Assembly (NCBI RefSeq): GCF_004331735.1
Contig: NZ_SJSO01000004.1
Coordinates: forward strand, 335,392 to 399,391
Length of the DNA: 64,000 bases
From: Pedobacter psychrodurus
GTDB taxonomy: Bacteria > Bacteroidota > Bacteroidia > Sphingobacteriales > Sphingobacteriaceae
Direction of reading: 5' to 3'
Every line of letters begins with the position of its first letter. Position 1 is the stretch's first letter. Made by a program: the position numbers and the translations under genes. This document shows, piece by piece, positions 17,680 through 26,251 of this stretch. The notes beneath the pieces were generated by a model. It searched no databases. It worked only from the letters and a program-made list of their open reading frames with translations, and had not been told where the DNA came from.

Positions 17680-18666
17680 ATGAAATTAAGTTTCTTATTT
17701 TTTGGAAATCAGCCCGATGAAAAATGGGTTCTGGCTAAACAGATGGGTATCACAAACGCCATCGTAAAATTAGCACCAGAGCTTACCGGTAGTTTGCCGC
17801 CATGGGACTTTGCCTCATTAAAAAAATCTAAGGAAACATTTGAGCTAAATGGGTTAAAATTAATTGGTTTTGAAGGTGACCAATTTGATATGATTAGAAT
17901 TAAGTTGGGTTTAGAAGGCTATGAAGAAGATATTGAGAAATATATTCTGATGCTTGAAAATATGGGAAAATTAGGAATCGGTTTGCTCTGTTACAATTTT
18001 ATGGCTACAGGTTGGTTTAGAACCAATAAAAATTTAGAAGAACGAGCCGGGGCGTTGGTTTCAGGTTTTAGTTCCTTAGAAGCAGATAAATTGCCATTGA
18101 CAAAATATGGTACTGTGGCTGCCGACAAAATTTGGGACAACTATACCTATTTTCTTTCCAGGGTTTTACCCGCCGCTGAAAAGGCCGGGGTTAAAATGGC
18201 ACTTCATCCAGATGACCCACCAGTTCCAGTACTTCAAGGAATAGACAGGATATTTATAAATGCTGAATCGATTCGCAAAGCCTTGGCCTTATCCGATAGC
18301 CCATCACATGGACTTACTTTTTGCCAAGGAACTTATGCCACAATGGGTGAAGATGTAAAAGGTTTAATTCATGAATTTGGAAATAAAGGAAAGATTTTCT
18401 TCGTCCATATTCGCGACGTAAGAGGGACAGCATCAAATTTTAGAGAAACCTTCCATGATAATGGCCCTACAGATATGGTTGATATGTATAAAGCCTATTC
18501 GGCTATTGATTTTAACGGGCCCATTCGTTCAGACCACGTGCCAACCATGGCAGGCGAAAGCAACCAGCAACATGGTTACGAAATGAAAGGTAATCTTTTT
18601 GGCATTGGTTATATGAAGGGCATCATGGATGCATTAAATATTAAAGAAACTGAAACGTATATATAA
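17680..18666 (+). CDS. uxuA: Mannonate dehydratase
   Basis: 328 residues, cytoplasmic. It dehydrates D-mannonate to 2-keto-3-deoxy-D-gluconate (KDG). Family motifs: LLCYNFMATGWFRT (about 107-120), MALHPDDPPVP (about 174-184), FVHIRDVRGT (about 245-254), FHDNGPTDM, and the final SDHVPTMAGE. His and Asp residues in these motifs bind the metal. It is shorter than the E. coli enzyme (about 390) but within the range of the short bacterial form. Neither kdgK nor a KDPG aldolase is in the window. Confidence 0.93.
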   Translation: MKLSFLFFGNQPDEKWVLAKQMGITNAIVKLAPELTGSLPPWDFASLKKSKETFELNGLKLIGFEGDQFDMIRIKLGLEGYEEDIEKYILMLENMGKLGIGLLCYNFMATGWFRTNKNLEERAGALVSGFSSLEADKLPLTKYGTVAADKIWDNYTYFLSRVLPAAEKAGVKMALHPDDPPVPVLQGIDRIFINAESIRKALALSDSPSHGLTFCQGTYATMGEDVKGLIHEFGNKGKIFFVHIRDVRGTASNFRETFHDNGPTDMVDMYKAYSAIDFNGPIRSDHVPTMAGESNQQHGYEMKGNLFGIGYMKGIMDALNIKETETYI

Positions 18667-18674
18667 AACAGATT

Positions 18675-19418
18675 ATGAGTGTTGATCAGTATAAGAAAGA
18701 AGTAGGAATGATGAATCTAGAAGGTTTAATCGAATTCCGAGAAGGAAAATCAAATGTCGAATTTCCAATTTCTGATAAAGAATTGTTAAGCAGGTTTGAA
18801 CAATTGTACACAGGTGCAATTAATGATGTACTACGCGAATTTTGTCTCCTAAATCAGGCGCTTCCAGGTCATATTATTCCACTGAGAGAATATAGAACCA
18901 TAGCAGGGATAGCTTTTACAGTGAAGAGTGCACCAAATGCAATTGTAAGTGGTGAGATGGAATTTAGAACACAAATGCTTGATGCAATGCATGAAGACAG
19001 TTTTGTGATCTGGGATACCACCAACGATGCTAAAGCTACACTTTGGGGTGGGGTAATGACAGCTACTGCCAAAGGTAAAAAAGTAAAGGCTGCTTGTATA
19101 GATGGAGGAATTAGGGATACTCACCAAATTTTGGAAGCAGATTTTCCTGTGTTCTATAAATACAGAATTTCTAATGGCAGCCTTGGTCGTTGTTTGATTA
19201 CACATTATCAGGTTACGCTACAAATAGCAGATGTTACCATTAAACCTGGCGACATTGTAATGGGTGACATTGATGGGGTACTTGTGGTGCCAAGGGATAT
19301 AGCGTATGATGTTTTGCTAAGGGCTGAACAGATTATAGAAAACGAGAAGAAAATTTTTGGATGGGTACATGAGGGTAAAACTATACATGAAATAACTGAA
19401 AACGGGGGGTATTTTTAA
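18675..19418 (+). CDS. RraA-family protein, candidate 4-hydroxy-2-oxoacid aldolase
   Basis: 247 residues, starting 8 bases after uxuA. The family fold contains class II pyruvate aldolases (HMG/CHA aldolase) and RNase E regulator RraA. The aldolase signature G-x20-R-D-x2-E/D is present as G126, R147-D148, but the final acidic residue is Q151 (RDTHQ). GDIVMGDIDGVLVVP is intact. RNase E regulation is unlikely given the operon. KDG is a 4-hydroxy-2-oxoacid, so cleavage to pyruvate and glyceraldehyde after UxuA is a reasonable guess; an oxaloacetate decarboxylase-like activity is the alternative. Confidence 0.75.
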   Translation: MSVDQYKKEVGMMNLEGLIEFREGKSNVEFPISDKELLSRFEQLYTGAINDVLREFCLLNQALPGHIIPLREYRTIAGIAFTVKSAPNAIVSGEMEFRTQMLDAMHEDSFVIWDTTNDAKATLWGGVMTATAKGKKVKAACIDGGIRDTHQILEADFPVFYKYRISNGSLGRCLITHYQVTLQIADVTIKPGDIVMGDIDGVLVVPRDIAYDVLLRAEQIIENEKKIFGWVHEGKTIHEITENGGYF

Positions 19419-19515
19419 TTTCCTATCAAGTAAGATTGATGATAAGCTAAAATCATAATCTAAAGCCAGATTGGCAAATTTAGCAACCAAATAAATAACC
19501 AAAATATAAGCTGAT

Positions 19516-20883
19516 ATGAACAAACTTTACACAAACTTAATTATTTGCCTCTTCGTTATTCTTTCAATGGGTTGCGAAAGAGATACGTTAACGCTCGATC
19601 CTGGTCCAGGAGGACTAACCAAGAGTACTGCGGCAAAGACTTATTATGTATCGGATTTATCCGGCTCAGATACTAACCTAGGATTGTCTTTAACAAGTCC
19701 TTTTAAGACAATTGCAAAGGCATCAGAATTAACCAATCCCGGAGATGTGGTGTTAATCATGAATGGTAATTATATTTCTACCAATGGCCCTTTAATTAAT
19801 ATTTTAAGGTCTGGCGAGGAAGGCAAGTATATTACTTATAAAGCCTATTCAGGGCATGCTCCTAAATTGCTGGCTTCTGGCAATGTTTGGAATGCTATCG
19901 TAGTTGATGCATCTTTTATCAATATTGAGGACATAGAATTACAAGGTAATAATGCAAATCTCACCTTGGCTGATGCCCAAAATTCTTATTTACAATCTAG
20001 AGCAGCAACTCCAGTATTTAACGCCAATTGGAACACCAACGGTATCTCAGTAGCGAGCACTAAAAATGTACATCATATAACCATTAAAAATTGTAAAGTG
20101 CATGACTTTCCAGGAGGTGGAATAGGCGTAGGTGGAGCTGATTATGTAACCATAGAAGGTAATACAGTATACAATAATTCATGGTACACCATGTATGCTA
20201 CAAGTGGAATTAGTATTCTAGCTCCCAAACCAATTGATGCTGTTACTACCTATAAAATGATTGTGCGTGGAAATACCTGTTACAATAATAAAACGATGGT
20301 AAATTGGAGAACCGCAAGTGGGAATGATCGTTTATCAGATGGCAATGGGATTATCATAGATGCGAATAATGGCACACAAGGCACTCCAATTTATACTGGT
20401 AGAACTTTAGTAGAAAATAACATCTCGTACAATAATGGTGGAGGTGGCATTCATGCGTTTCAAGCTGCTAGAGTAGATATCATCAATAATACAGCCTACA
20501 ATAATGGCCTAATTGTAGGTTATCCAGAGATTGATTCACAAAGTGGTTTGGATGTGAAAATCTATAATAACATTATGTATGCCCGTACAACACTTGATCA
20601 AGTAAATGGTAAAGTTGGTAGTTGCAACTTAAATGATGCATCTGCGGTTTATGATTTTAACATATATTTTGGTGCCTCATTTAGAAATGGAACAAATGAC
20701 AAAACAGCAAATCCACAGTTTGTTAATTTGTCTACCAATCCGGCAGTTGCCAATTTCTCGCTACAGCTAACCAGTCCAGCAATTAATGCTGGTACACAAA
20801 CATTATTTGCTCCTAAAGATATATTAGGTGTTGCTCGTCCAAAGGGTAGCACTGTAGATTGTGGCGCTTATGAAGTGAATTAG
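19516..20883 (+). CDS. Right-handed parallel beta-helix lipoprotein (helix-1)
   Basis: 455 residues with a lipoprotein signal (LSMGC, Cys20), so probably in the outer membrane. From about residue 43 a DUF1565-like opening (YYVSDLSGSDTNLG, PFKTIAKA, PGDVVLIMNGNY) leads into stacked beta-helix rungs rich in Asn, such as NKTMVN and VENNISYNNGGGGIHAF. Helices of this type include polysaccharide lyases and epimerases. It is the first gene of the main locus and has a paralogue at 38218. Function uncertain; a surface lyase or glycan-binding protein is likely. Confidence 0.75.
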   Translation: MNKLYTNLIICLFVILSMGCERDTLTLDPGPGGLTKSTAAKTYYVSDLSGSDTNLGLSLTSPFKTIAKASELTNPGDVVLIMNGNYISTNGPLINILRSGEEGKYITYKAYSGHAPKLLASGNVWNAIVVDASFINIEDIELQGNNANLTLADAQNSYLQSRAATPVFNANWNTNGISVASTKNVHHITIKNCKVHDFPGGGIGVGGADYVTIEGNTVYNNSWYTMYATSGISILAPKPIDAVTTYKMIVRGNTCYNNKTMVNWRTASGNDRLSDGNGIIIDANNGTQGTPIYTGRTLVENNISYNNGGGGIHAFQAARVDIINNTAYNNGLIVGYPEIDSQSGLDVKIYNNIMYARTTLDQVNGKVGSCNLNDASAVYDFNIYFGASFRNGTNDKTANPQFVNLSTNPAVANFSLQLTSPAINAGTQTLFAPKDILGVARPKGSTVDCGAYEVN

Positions 20884-21044
20884 TAAAAAAGTAACTAACC
20901 AGATATTAATCCTTAACCAAATAAAAACGATGATGAATTTTACAAAAGCATTAAATAAGTCTATTGGATTAAAATCCACATCACTTACTGATTGATCAGC
21001 AAGTAATTATAATATTTTCCATTTAAGACACAATTAACCGAAAT

Positions 21045-24000
21045 ATGAAATTAGAACGAAACAAATTTTCACAAGCCAAGTATACTTTGAAAATAATGTT
21101 CTTACAAATGTGCTTTTGCCTACTTTGGGTAAATACACTTTGGGCGAATGAGATAAAAAATGATTCCAGATCAATTGCAGTGACTAACAATTTGAATGTT
21201 AAAACCATTCTTTTATTAAACAATATTGTAAAAGATAAAATTATCACTGGAACAGTAAAGGGTACAGACGGTGTTGGTATACCTGGAGCAGGCGTTAAAG
21301 TAAAAGGTACAAATGTGAGTGTGGCCACGGATAACAATGGCAAATTTTCCATTAAAGTGCCTGATAACAATGCAATACTGGTGATAACCACAATTGGATT
21401 CAACCAACAGGAAGTAACTGTAGGTAACTCACAAACTTTAACCATTATACTACAAGAAAGCAGCAACGATTTAAAAGAGGTAACGATCAATGTAGGTTAT
21501 GGTACACAGAAAAAAGTAACGAGCGTGGGTGCGCAGTCATCTATTTCTACTAAAGATCTTACGCAATCACCAGTTGCAAATATCAGTAACTCATTGGCGG
21601 GCCGTTTGCCTGGGTTATTTGCTGTTCAGCCAAGTGGTGAGCCTGGTGCAGATAATTCTCAAATCTTTATTCGAGGAGTAGCTACTTTTACAGGGAGCTC
21701 TGCTCCGCTGGTGCTGGTAGATGGTATACAGGTAGATAACTACAACAGTATCGACCCAAATGAGATTGAGGGAGTTACTATACTTAAAGATGCTTCCTCT
21801 ACTGCTGTTTACGGAGTAAGAGGTGCAAATGGTGTGATTTTGGTAACTACCAAAAGAGGAAAATTGGGTACCCCTACCATCAGTTATACTTTCCAAAATG
21901 CTTTTAACAGTTTTACTGCAACTCCTGAAAAGATGGAAAGCTTTGAGTTTGCGAGTTCATTTAACCAAGCGCTTAAAAACGATGCCTATGTTAGCAATAG
22001 CATATATACTCCGCGATATTCAGACAGTGATCTGGCAAAGTATAAGTCTGGTGAGGATCCAATATTTTTTCCAAATATAAACTGGTATGATCTGATGGTA
22101 AAGGATGTTTCACAACAACGCCAACATAATTTGTCCGTTAGAGGTGGTTCAGAGAAAATAAAATATGCGATATCTGCCGGGCTGTTCAATCAGGAAGGCC
22201 TGTTTGATGATGCAGGGGTAACCGCAGACTATGATCCACAAATTCAGTACAAACGTTATAATTTCAGGTCGAATTTAGATTATACCATCAGTAAACGTTT
22301 CCGTGCCTCATTAGATTTGTCAAGCATAATCGAGAACAGGTCAGGAAATAATGCCAATACCAATTCCATCATGAACTTTTTAAATGGAGCAGCCCCAAAT
22401 CTATCTCCTGGAGTTGTTGATGGAAAAATAGTTTTATTTGAGGGGTTTGGAAGTCCGCTAACAACGCTATATTCGGTAGGTTATAAAAATGATGTAAGGA
22501 ATTTACTAAATGGTAGTTTACGTTTAGACCATGACTTAGATTTCATTACCAAGGGCTTAACTACTCACGCATTAATTGCGTATCAAAATTCCAATCGTAA
22601 ATTAAGTGAGTACTCTAGGGCCTTTGTTACCTATAGGGCGATAAAAAATCCTGACGGGACAGTAGATTTTCGTCAATTGGCCGATAATCAACCCTTTATT
22701 TATAATCCTACAGATCCTGAAAGAAATAGAAGGATAACAGGTGAGTTTGCATTAGATTATAAACGCACATTTAATGGACATACCGTTAGCGGTTTGCTAC
22801 TTTATAATCAAATAAAGTCTACAAACAAAGATTTTGCTTATTTGGTGCCTAATTCTTACCAAAGTTATGTTGGTCGATTAGTTTACGATTATAAAGGTCG
22901 CTATCTAGCCGAAATAAGTTCATCTTATTATGGGACAGAAAACTTTGCACCTGAGGAAAGATTTGGTTTTTTTCCAGCATATTCGATTGGCTGGGTACCT
23001 AGTGAGGAAAAATTCTTTCCAAAAAACAAAGTCATAAATTTCATTAAAATAAGGGGATCTTATGGTGAAGTTGGAAATGATCAGCTAAGTGCAAATTTTT
23101 TAAGAGATCCAAATAGCAGATTTCTATATAGAGATCCTGCATTTACAAGAAGGGGGCCGTATACGGTTGATGGTAGTTATCGGTTCGGGGTTTTTGGGCA
23201 AAATCTAGCAAGTTACGAAGCCTTAAGAGAAGGCAGTGCAAGCAGTCCAGGTTTAACTTGGGAAAGATCCATAAAAACAAATATTGGAATGGACCTGATA
23301 GGTTTAGATAATAAATTAACTGTTACCCTAGAATTATTTAAGGAGACTAGGGATAATATCTTAGCAGTTCCGAGAACAGTTTCTGCCCTTACAGGCATTG
23401 GAGCAGCTGCTGAAAACCTTGGTAAAATGAGTAATAAAGGCTTTGAAATTGATGCGAATTATCGGAGTAATATTAAGGACTTCAAATATTTTGTGAGGGG
23501 AAATTATTCATTTGCGAGAAATAAAATCATCTTCCAAGATGAATTGCCGCAAACATTTGCTTATGCACAAAGAACTGGGCATATTTCTGGACAGAACTTT
23601 GGTTTTATAGCAGAAGGATTTTTTAATACCTGGGAAGAGGTAAATGATCAAAATAGACCGCAGTATACTTTTAGGGATGGTAATAAAATACAGCCAGGTG
23701 ACGTAAGATATCGCGACGTTAACGGTGATGGAATAATAAATAATGATGATTCTGTGCCCATTGGTTATTCTTCTACTGTTCCAGAAATTATTTATGCACT
23801 TTCTTTTGGAGGTAGTTGGAAAGGCATCGATTTTTCTGTTTTGTTTCAGGGTGCAGGTCATTTTTCAGTTCCCTATTCAAGAAGAGCAAACCAGGCATTC
23901 TTCGATGGTGATCCATCTGCGGCAGCCGACTATTTGTCTGAAAGCTGGACCCAAGAAAGGTATGAGCAGGGCTTGCCAATCAACTTTCCCCGCTTTGGAG

Positions 24001-24287
24001 TGGGAAACGGCGCAAGGGGATTTAATAACTATGTAGGTTCTACACTTTGGATTGCAAATGCAGAGTACCTAAGATTAAAAAACGTAGAGATCGGTTATAC
24101 CTTCAAACCAACCTTCCTATCTAAAGTTGGGCTGAAATCTACGAGAATTTACGCTAATGCGAACAACTTAGTTACTTGGAGCAAAATGCTTAAGGGCGTA
24201 GATCCTGAGTCTGCAAGTTTACCCGCCAATTCCGAAGCTTACGGATTAGTACGTACAGTAAACTTGGGCATAAATGTTAATTTTTAA
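21045..24287 (+). CDS. SusC-like TonB-dependent outer-membrane transporter (pair 1)
   Basis: 1080 residues. After a long signal (about 1-35) there is a carboxypeptidase-regulatory-like domain (about 65-140, ITGTVKGTDGVGIPGAGV), a plug starting at VGYGTQKKVTSVGA (about 150), and a 22-strand barrel ending in VNLGINVNF. It imports oligosaccharides with its SusD lipoprotein partner, whose gene begins within 12 bases. The 161-base upstream gap holds no clear -7 box. Confidence 0.95.
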   Translation: MKLERNKFSQAKYTLKIMFLQMCFCLLWVNTLWANEIKNDSRSIAVTNNLNVKTILLLNNIVKDKIITGTVKGTDGVGIPGAGVKVKGTNVSVATDNNGKFSIKVPDNNAILVITTIGFNQQEVTVGNSQTLTIILQESSNDLKEVTINVGYGTQKKVTSVGAQSSISTKDLTQSPVANISNSLAGRLPGLFAVQPSGEPGADNSQIFIRGVATFTGSSAPLVLVDGIQVDNYNSIDPNEIEGVTILKDASSTAVYGVRGANGVILVTTKRGKLGTPTISYTFQNAFNSFTATPEKMESFEFASSFNQALKNDAYVSNSIYTPRYSDSDLAKYKSGEDPIFFPNINWYDLMVKDVSQQRQHNLSVRGGSEKIKYAISAGLFNQEGLFDDAGVTADYDPQIQYKRYNFRSNLDYTISKRFRASLDLSSIIENRSGNNANTNSIMNFLNGAAPNLSPGVVDGKIVLFEGFGSPLTTLYSVGYKNDVRNLLNGSLRLDHDLDFITKGLTTHALIAYQNSNRKLSEYSRAFVTYRAIKNPDGTVDFRQLADNQPFIYNPTDPERNRRITGEFALDYKRTFNGHTVSGLLLYNQIKSTNKDFAYLVPNSYQSYVGRLVYDYKGRYLAEISSSYYGTENFAPEERFGFFPAYSIGWVPSEEKFFPKNKVINFIKIRGSYGEVGNDQLSANFLRDPNSRFLYRDPAFTRRGPYTVDGSYRFGVFGQNLASYEALREGSASSPGLTWERSIKTNIGMDLIGLDNKLTVTLELFKETRDNILAVPRTVSALTGIGAAAENLGKMSNKGFEIDANYRSNIKDFKYFVRGNYSFARNKIIFQDELPQTFAYAQRTGHISGQNFGFIAEGFFNTWEEVNDQNRPQYTFRDGNKIQPGDVRYRDVNGDGIINNDDSVPIGYSSTVPEIIYALSFGGSWKGIDFSVLFQGAGHFSVPYSRRANQAFFDGDPSAAADYLSESWTQERYEQGLPINFPRFGVGNGARGFNNYVGSTLWIANAEYLRLKNVEIGYTFKPTFLSKVGLKSTRIYANANNLVTWSKMLKGVDPESASLPANSEAYGLVRTVNLGINVNF

Positions 24288-24298
24288 TTGCGATGATC

Positions 24299-26200
24299 AT
24301 GAAAAAAAATATTAAAATACTTATCACTAGTATCATTTTAATCTGCTTGGTATTTCCATCTTGTAAAAAGAACTTTTTAGATAAGGCACCAGGAGTAGAT
24401 ATTAACGAAGATGTGATTTTCTCAGCCAAAGTGCAGACAGAAAAGTACGTAGCTAACATGTATCAACTGGGAATGCCATCAATTTTTGCCATGCGCCCCG
24501 CAGATATGGGCCTTGGTGCTAATGCTGTAACTTCCACTTTAGGTGTGCTATCTACCTACGTTAATTTAGCAGGTATTACAGATGAAGCAATCAATTCTCA
24601 AAGTAATGATGCAGCACCAAGTGCTTGGAATAATGGAGGGGTTACGAATGCAAATATTCTTCTAGAAGATTTAAGATACTATTTAAGATGGCAAGCCATT
24701 CGTACCGCAAATATTCTATTAGAAAGAATAGATGAAGTACCAGATGCAGATGCCACTTACAAAAACCAAGTAAAAGGAGAAGCACTATTTTTTAGAGCTA
24801 TCAATAACTTTGAAATATTAAAACGTTACGGCGGCTTTCCTTTAGTGTTAAAAAGAGTTACATCTCTTGAAGAATCTAAGATAGAAAGAAGCAGTTTTGA
24901 AGCTTGCGTTAACTCAATTGTTAAAGATTGTGACGATGCAGTTGGATTTTTGCCTCTCGACCAGCCTGGAGCTACAAAAGGAAGAGCACAAAAAGGAGCT
25001 GCACTAGCAGTAAAAGCAAGGACGTTGCTATATGCAGCCAGCCCATTATTTAATACAGCAACTCCAATCTCAAGTTTTGGAAATGCTACCGATGACAAAT
25101 TGATATCATATGGCAATTATAGCCTTAACAGATGGAAAATAGCTGCTGATGCAGCGAAAGAAGTTTTGATATGGGCTCAGGCTGCAGGTTATACCTTAGT
25201 TGATGATCCTGCAAAAAGAATAAATACAATATCGCCAACGGTGGTTAATTTGGTGGTGGGTAATTATCGTGATTCTTGGGAAAAAAATGACAACTCAGAA
25301 ATTATTATTGCCAATAAGACTTGGGGTAGTAAAAGTGCTGGACAATTTCCACTTCCAATGCTATTGCCAAGAACTGAATTTGTACCCAATTCTGGAGCGG
25401 GTTGGAATGGCCCATCAATTATCTTTAACCATGTTCGCAAATATGAAAAAAGGGCTACCGGACTTCCGCAAGATTGGAATTACGCAGGTGGTAACGATTT
25501 GTTGCAAAAATATGCTGAGCTTGATCCTAGATTTGCTCAATCAGTAATATTTACGGGTGCTCGTATGCATAAATCTGTAGTTCGTACTCCCATTGGAGAG
25601 CATACTCCTTCTAAATCGGCACTTAACTCTTGCCAAGGTGGGCATTGGAACTTAAAATTTGTAAATGATGGTATAGATGCTGGTACTGGTTTAGAAGTAA
25701 ATTGCCCAATTCTTAGACTTAACGAGTTTTATTTAGCTTATGCAGAGGCAATGAATGAATTTGAAGGGCCAGGCGTGGCAACTCCAATTAATATTACTGG
25801 AACAAATATATTAACTGCACAGTTGCCAGCTATTCCAAATTCTGCCCTTGATGCAGTAAATAAAATCAGGTTACGTTCGGCTATGCCAGCTATTAATACG
25901 AGCAATGCAATTACGCTTAGAAGTCGAATTCACAACGAATGGGATATAGAAATGTATATGGAAGATCATCGTTTATGGAATAGCAGAAGATGGTTAGAAG
26001 CTGAAAACGATGGGGTTTTAAAAGGCTCAATGTGGGGGCTGGTAATTAATAAATTAAATGATGTAGCACCTTATCCAACAGCATTTAGTTATAGGCCATT
26101 TGTATTCATGACCCGGTCATTTCCAACTAAGCTTTATTTGCATCCATTTGTTCTTAGTGAGGTTCAAAAAGGAAATCTTAAACAAAATCCAGGGTGGTAA
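24299..26200 (+). CDS. SusD-like glycan-binding lipoprotein (pair 1)
   Basis: About 633 residues from the ATG at 24299 (another in-frame ATG is at 24293). The lipobox Cys lies in LVFPSC about 22 residues in. SusD features are the TPR-like helices (EALFFRAINNFEILKRYGGFPLVL), ARTLLYAASPLFN, the late RLNEFYLAYAEAMNEFEG, and the RIHNEWDIEMYMEDHRLWNSRRW block. It binds the glycan at the cell surface as the lid of SusC. Confidence 0.95.
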   Translation: MKKNIKILITSIILICLVFPSCKKNFLDKAPGVDINEDVIFSAKVQTEKYVANMYQLGMPSIFAMRPADMGLGANAVTSTLGVLSTYVNLAGITDEAINSQSNDAAPSAWNNGGVTNANILLEDLRYYLRWQAIRTANILLERIDEVPDADATYKNQVKGEALFFRAINNFEILKRYGGFPLVLKRVTSLEESKIERSSFEACVNSIVKDCDDAVGFLPLDQPGATKGRAQKGAALAVKARTLLYAASPLFNTATPISSFGNATDDKLISYGNYSLNRWKIAADAAKEVLIWAQAAGYTLVDDPAKRINTISPTVVNLVVGNYRDSWEKNDNSEIIIANKTWGSKSAGQFPLPMLLPRTEFVPNSGAGWNGPSIIFNHVRKYEKRATGLPQDWNYAGGNDLLQKYAELDPRFAQSVIFTGARMHKSVVRTPIGEHTPSKSALNSCQGGHWNLKFVNDGIDAGTGLEVNCPILRLNEFYLAYAEAMNEFEGPGVATPINITGTNILTAQLPAIPNSALDAVNKIRLRSAMPAINTSNAITLRSRIHNEWDIEMYMEDHRLWNSRRWLEAENDGVLKGSMWGLVINKLNDVAPYPTAFSYRPFVFMTRSFPTKLYLHPFVLSEVQKGNLKQNPGW

Positions 26201-26251
26201 TTAATTCAAATTAGTTATTACGTACTCAATTATTACCTAAAAAATTTGTCA

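Noticed and set aside
18675..19418. RraA-family gene as an RNase E regulator.
   Set aside because: It is locked into a uronate operon and carries the aldolase-type R-D signature.
20930..20995. Short open frame MMNFTKALNKSIGLKSTSLTD upstream of the first SusC gene.
   Set aside because: 21 codons, no conserved leader-peptide feature and no hairpin after it; could be chance.
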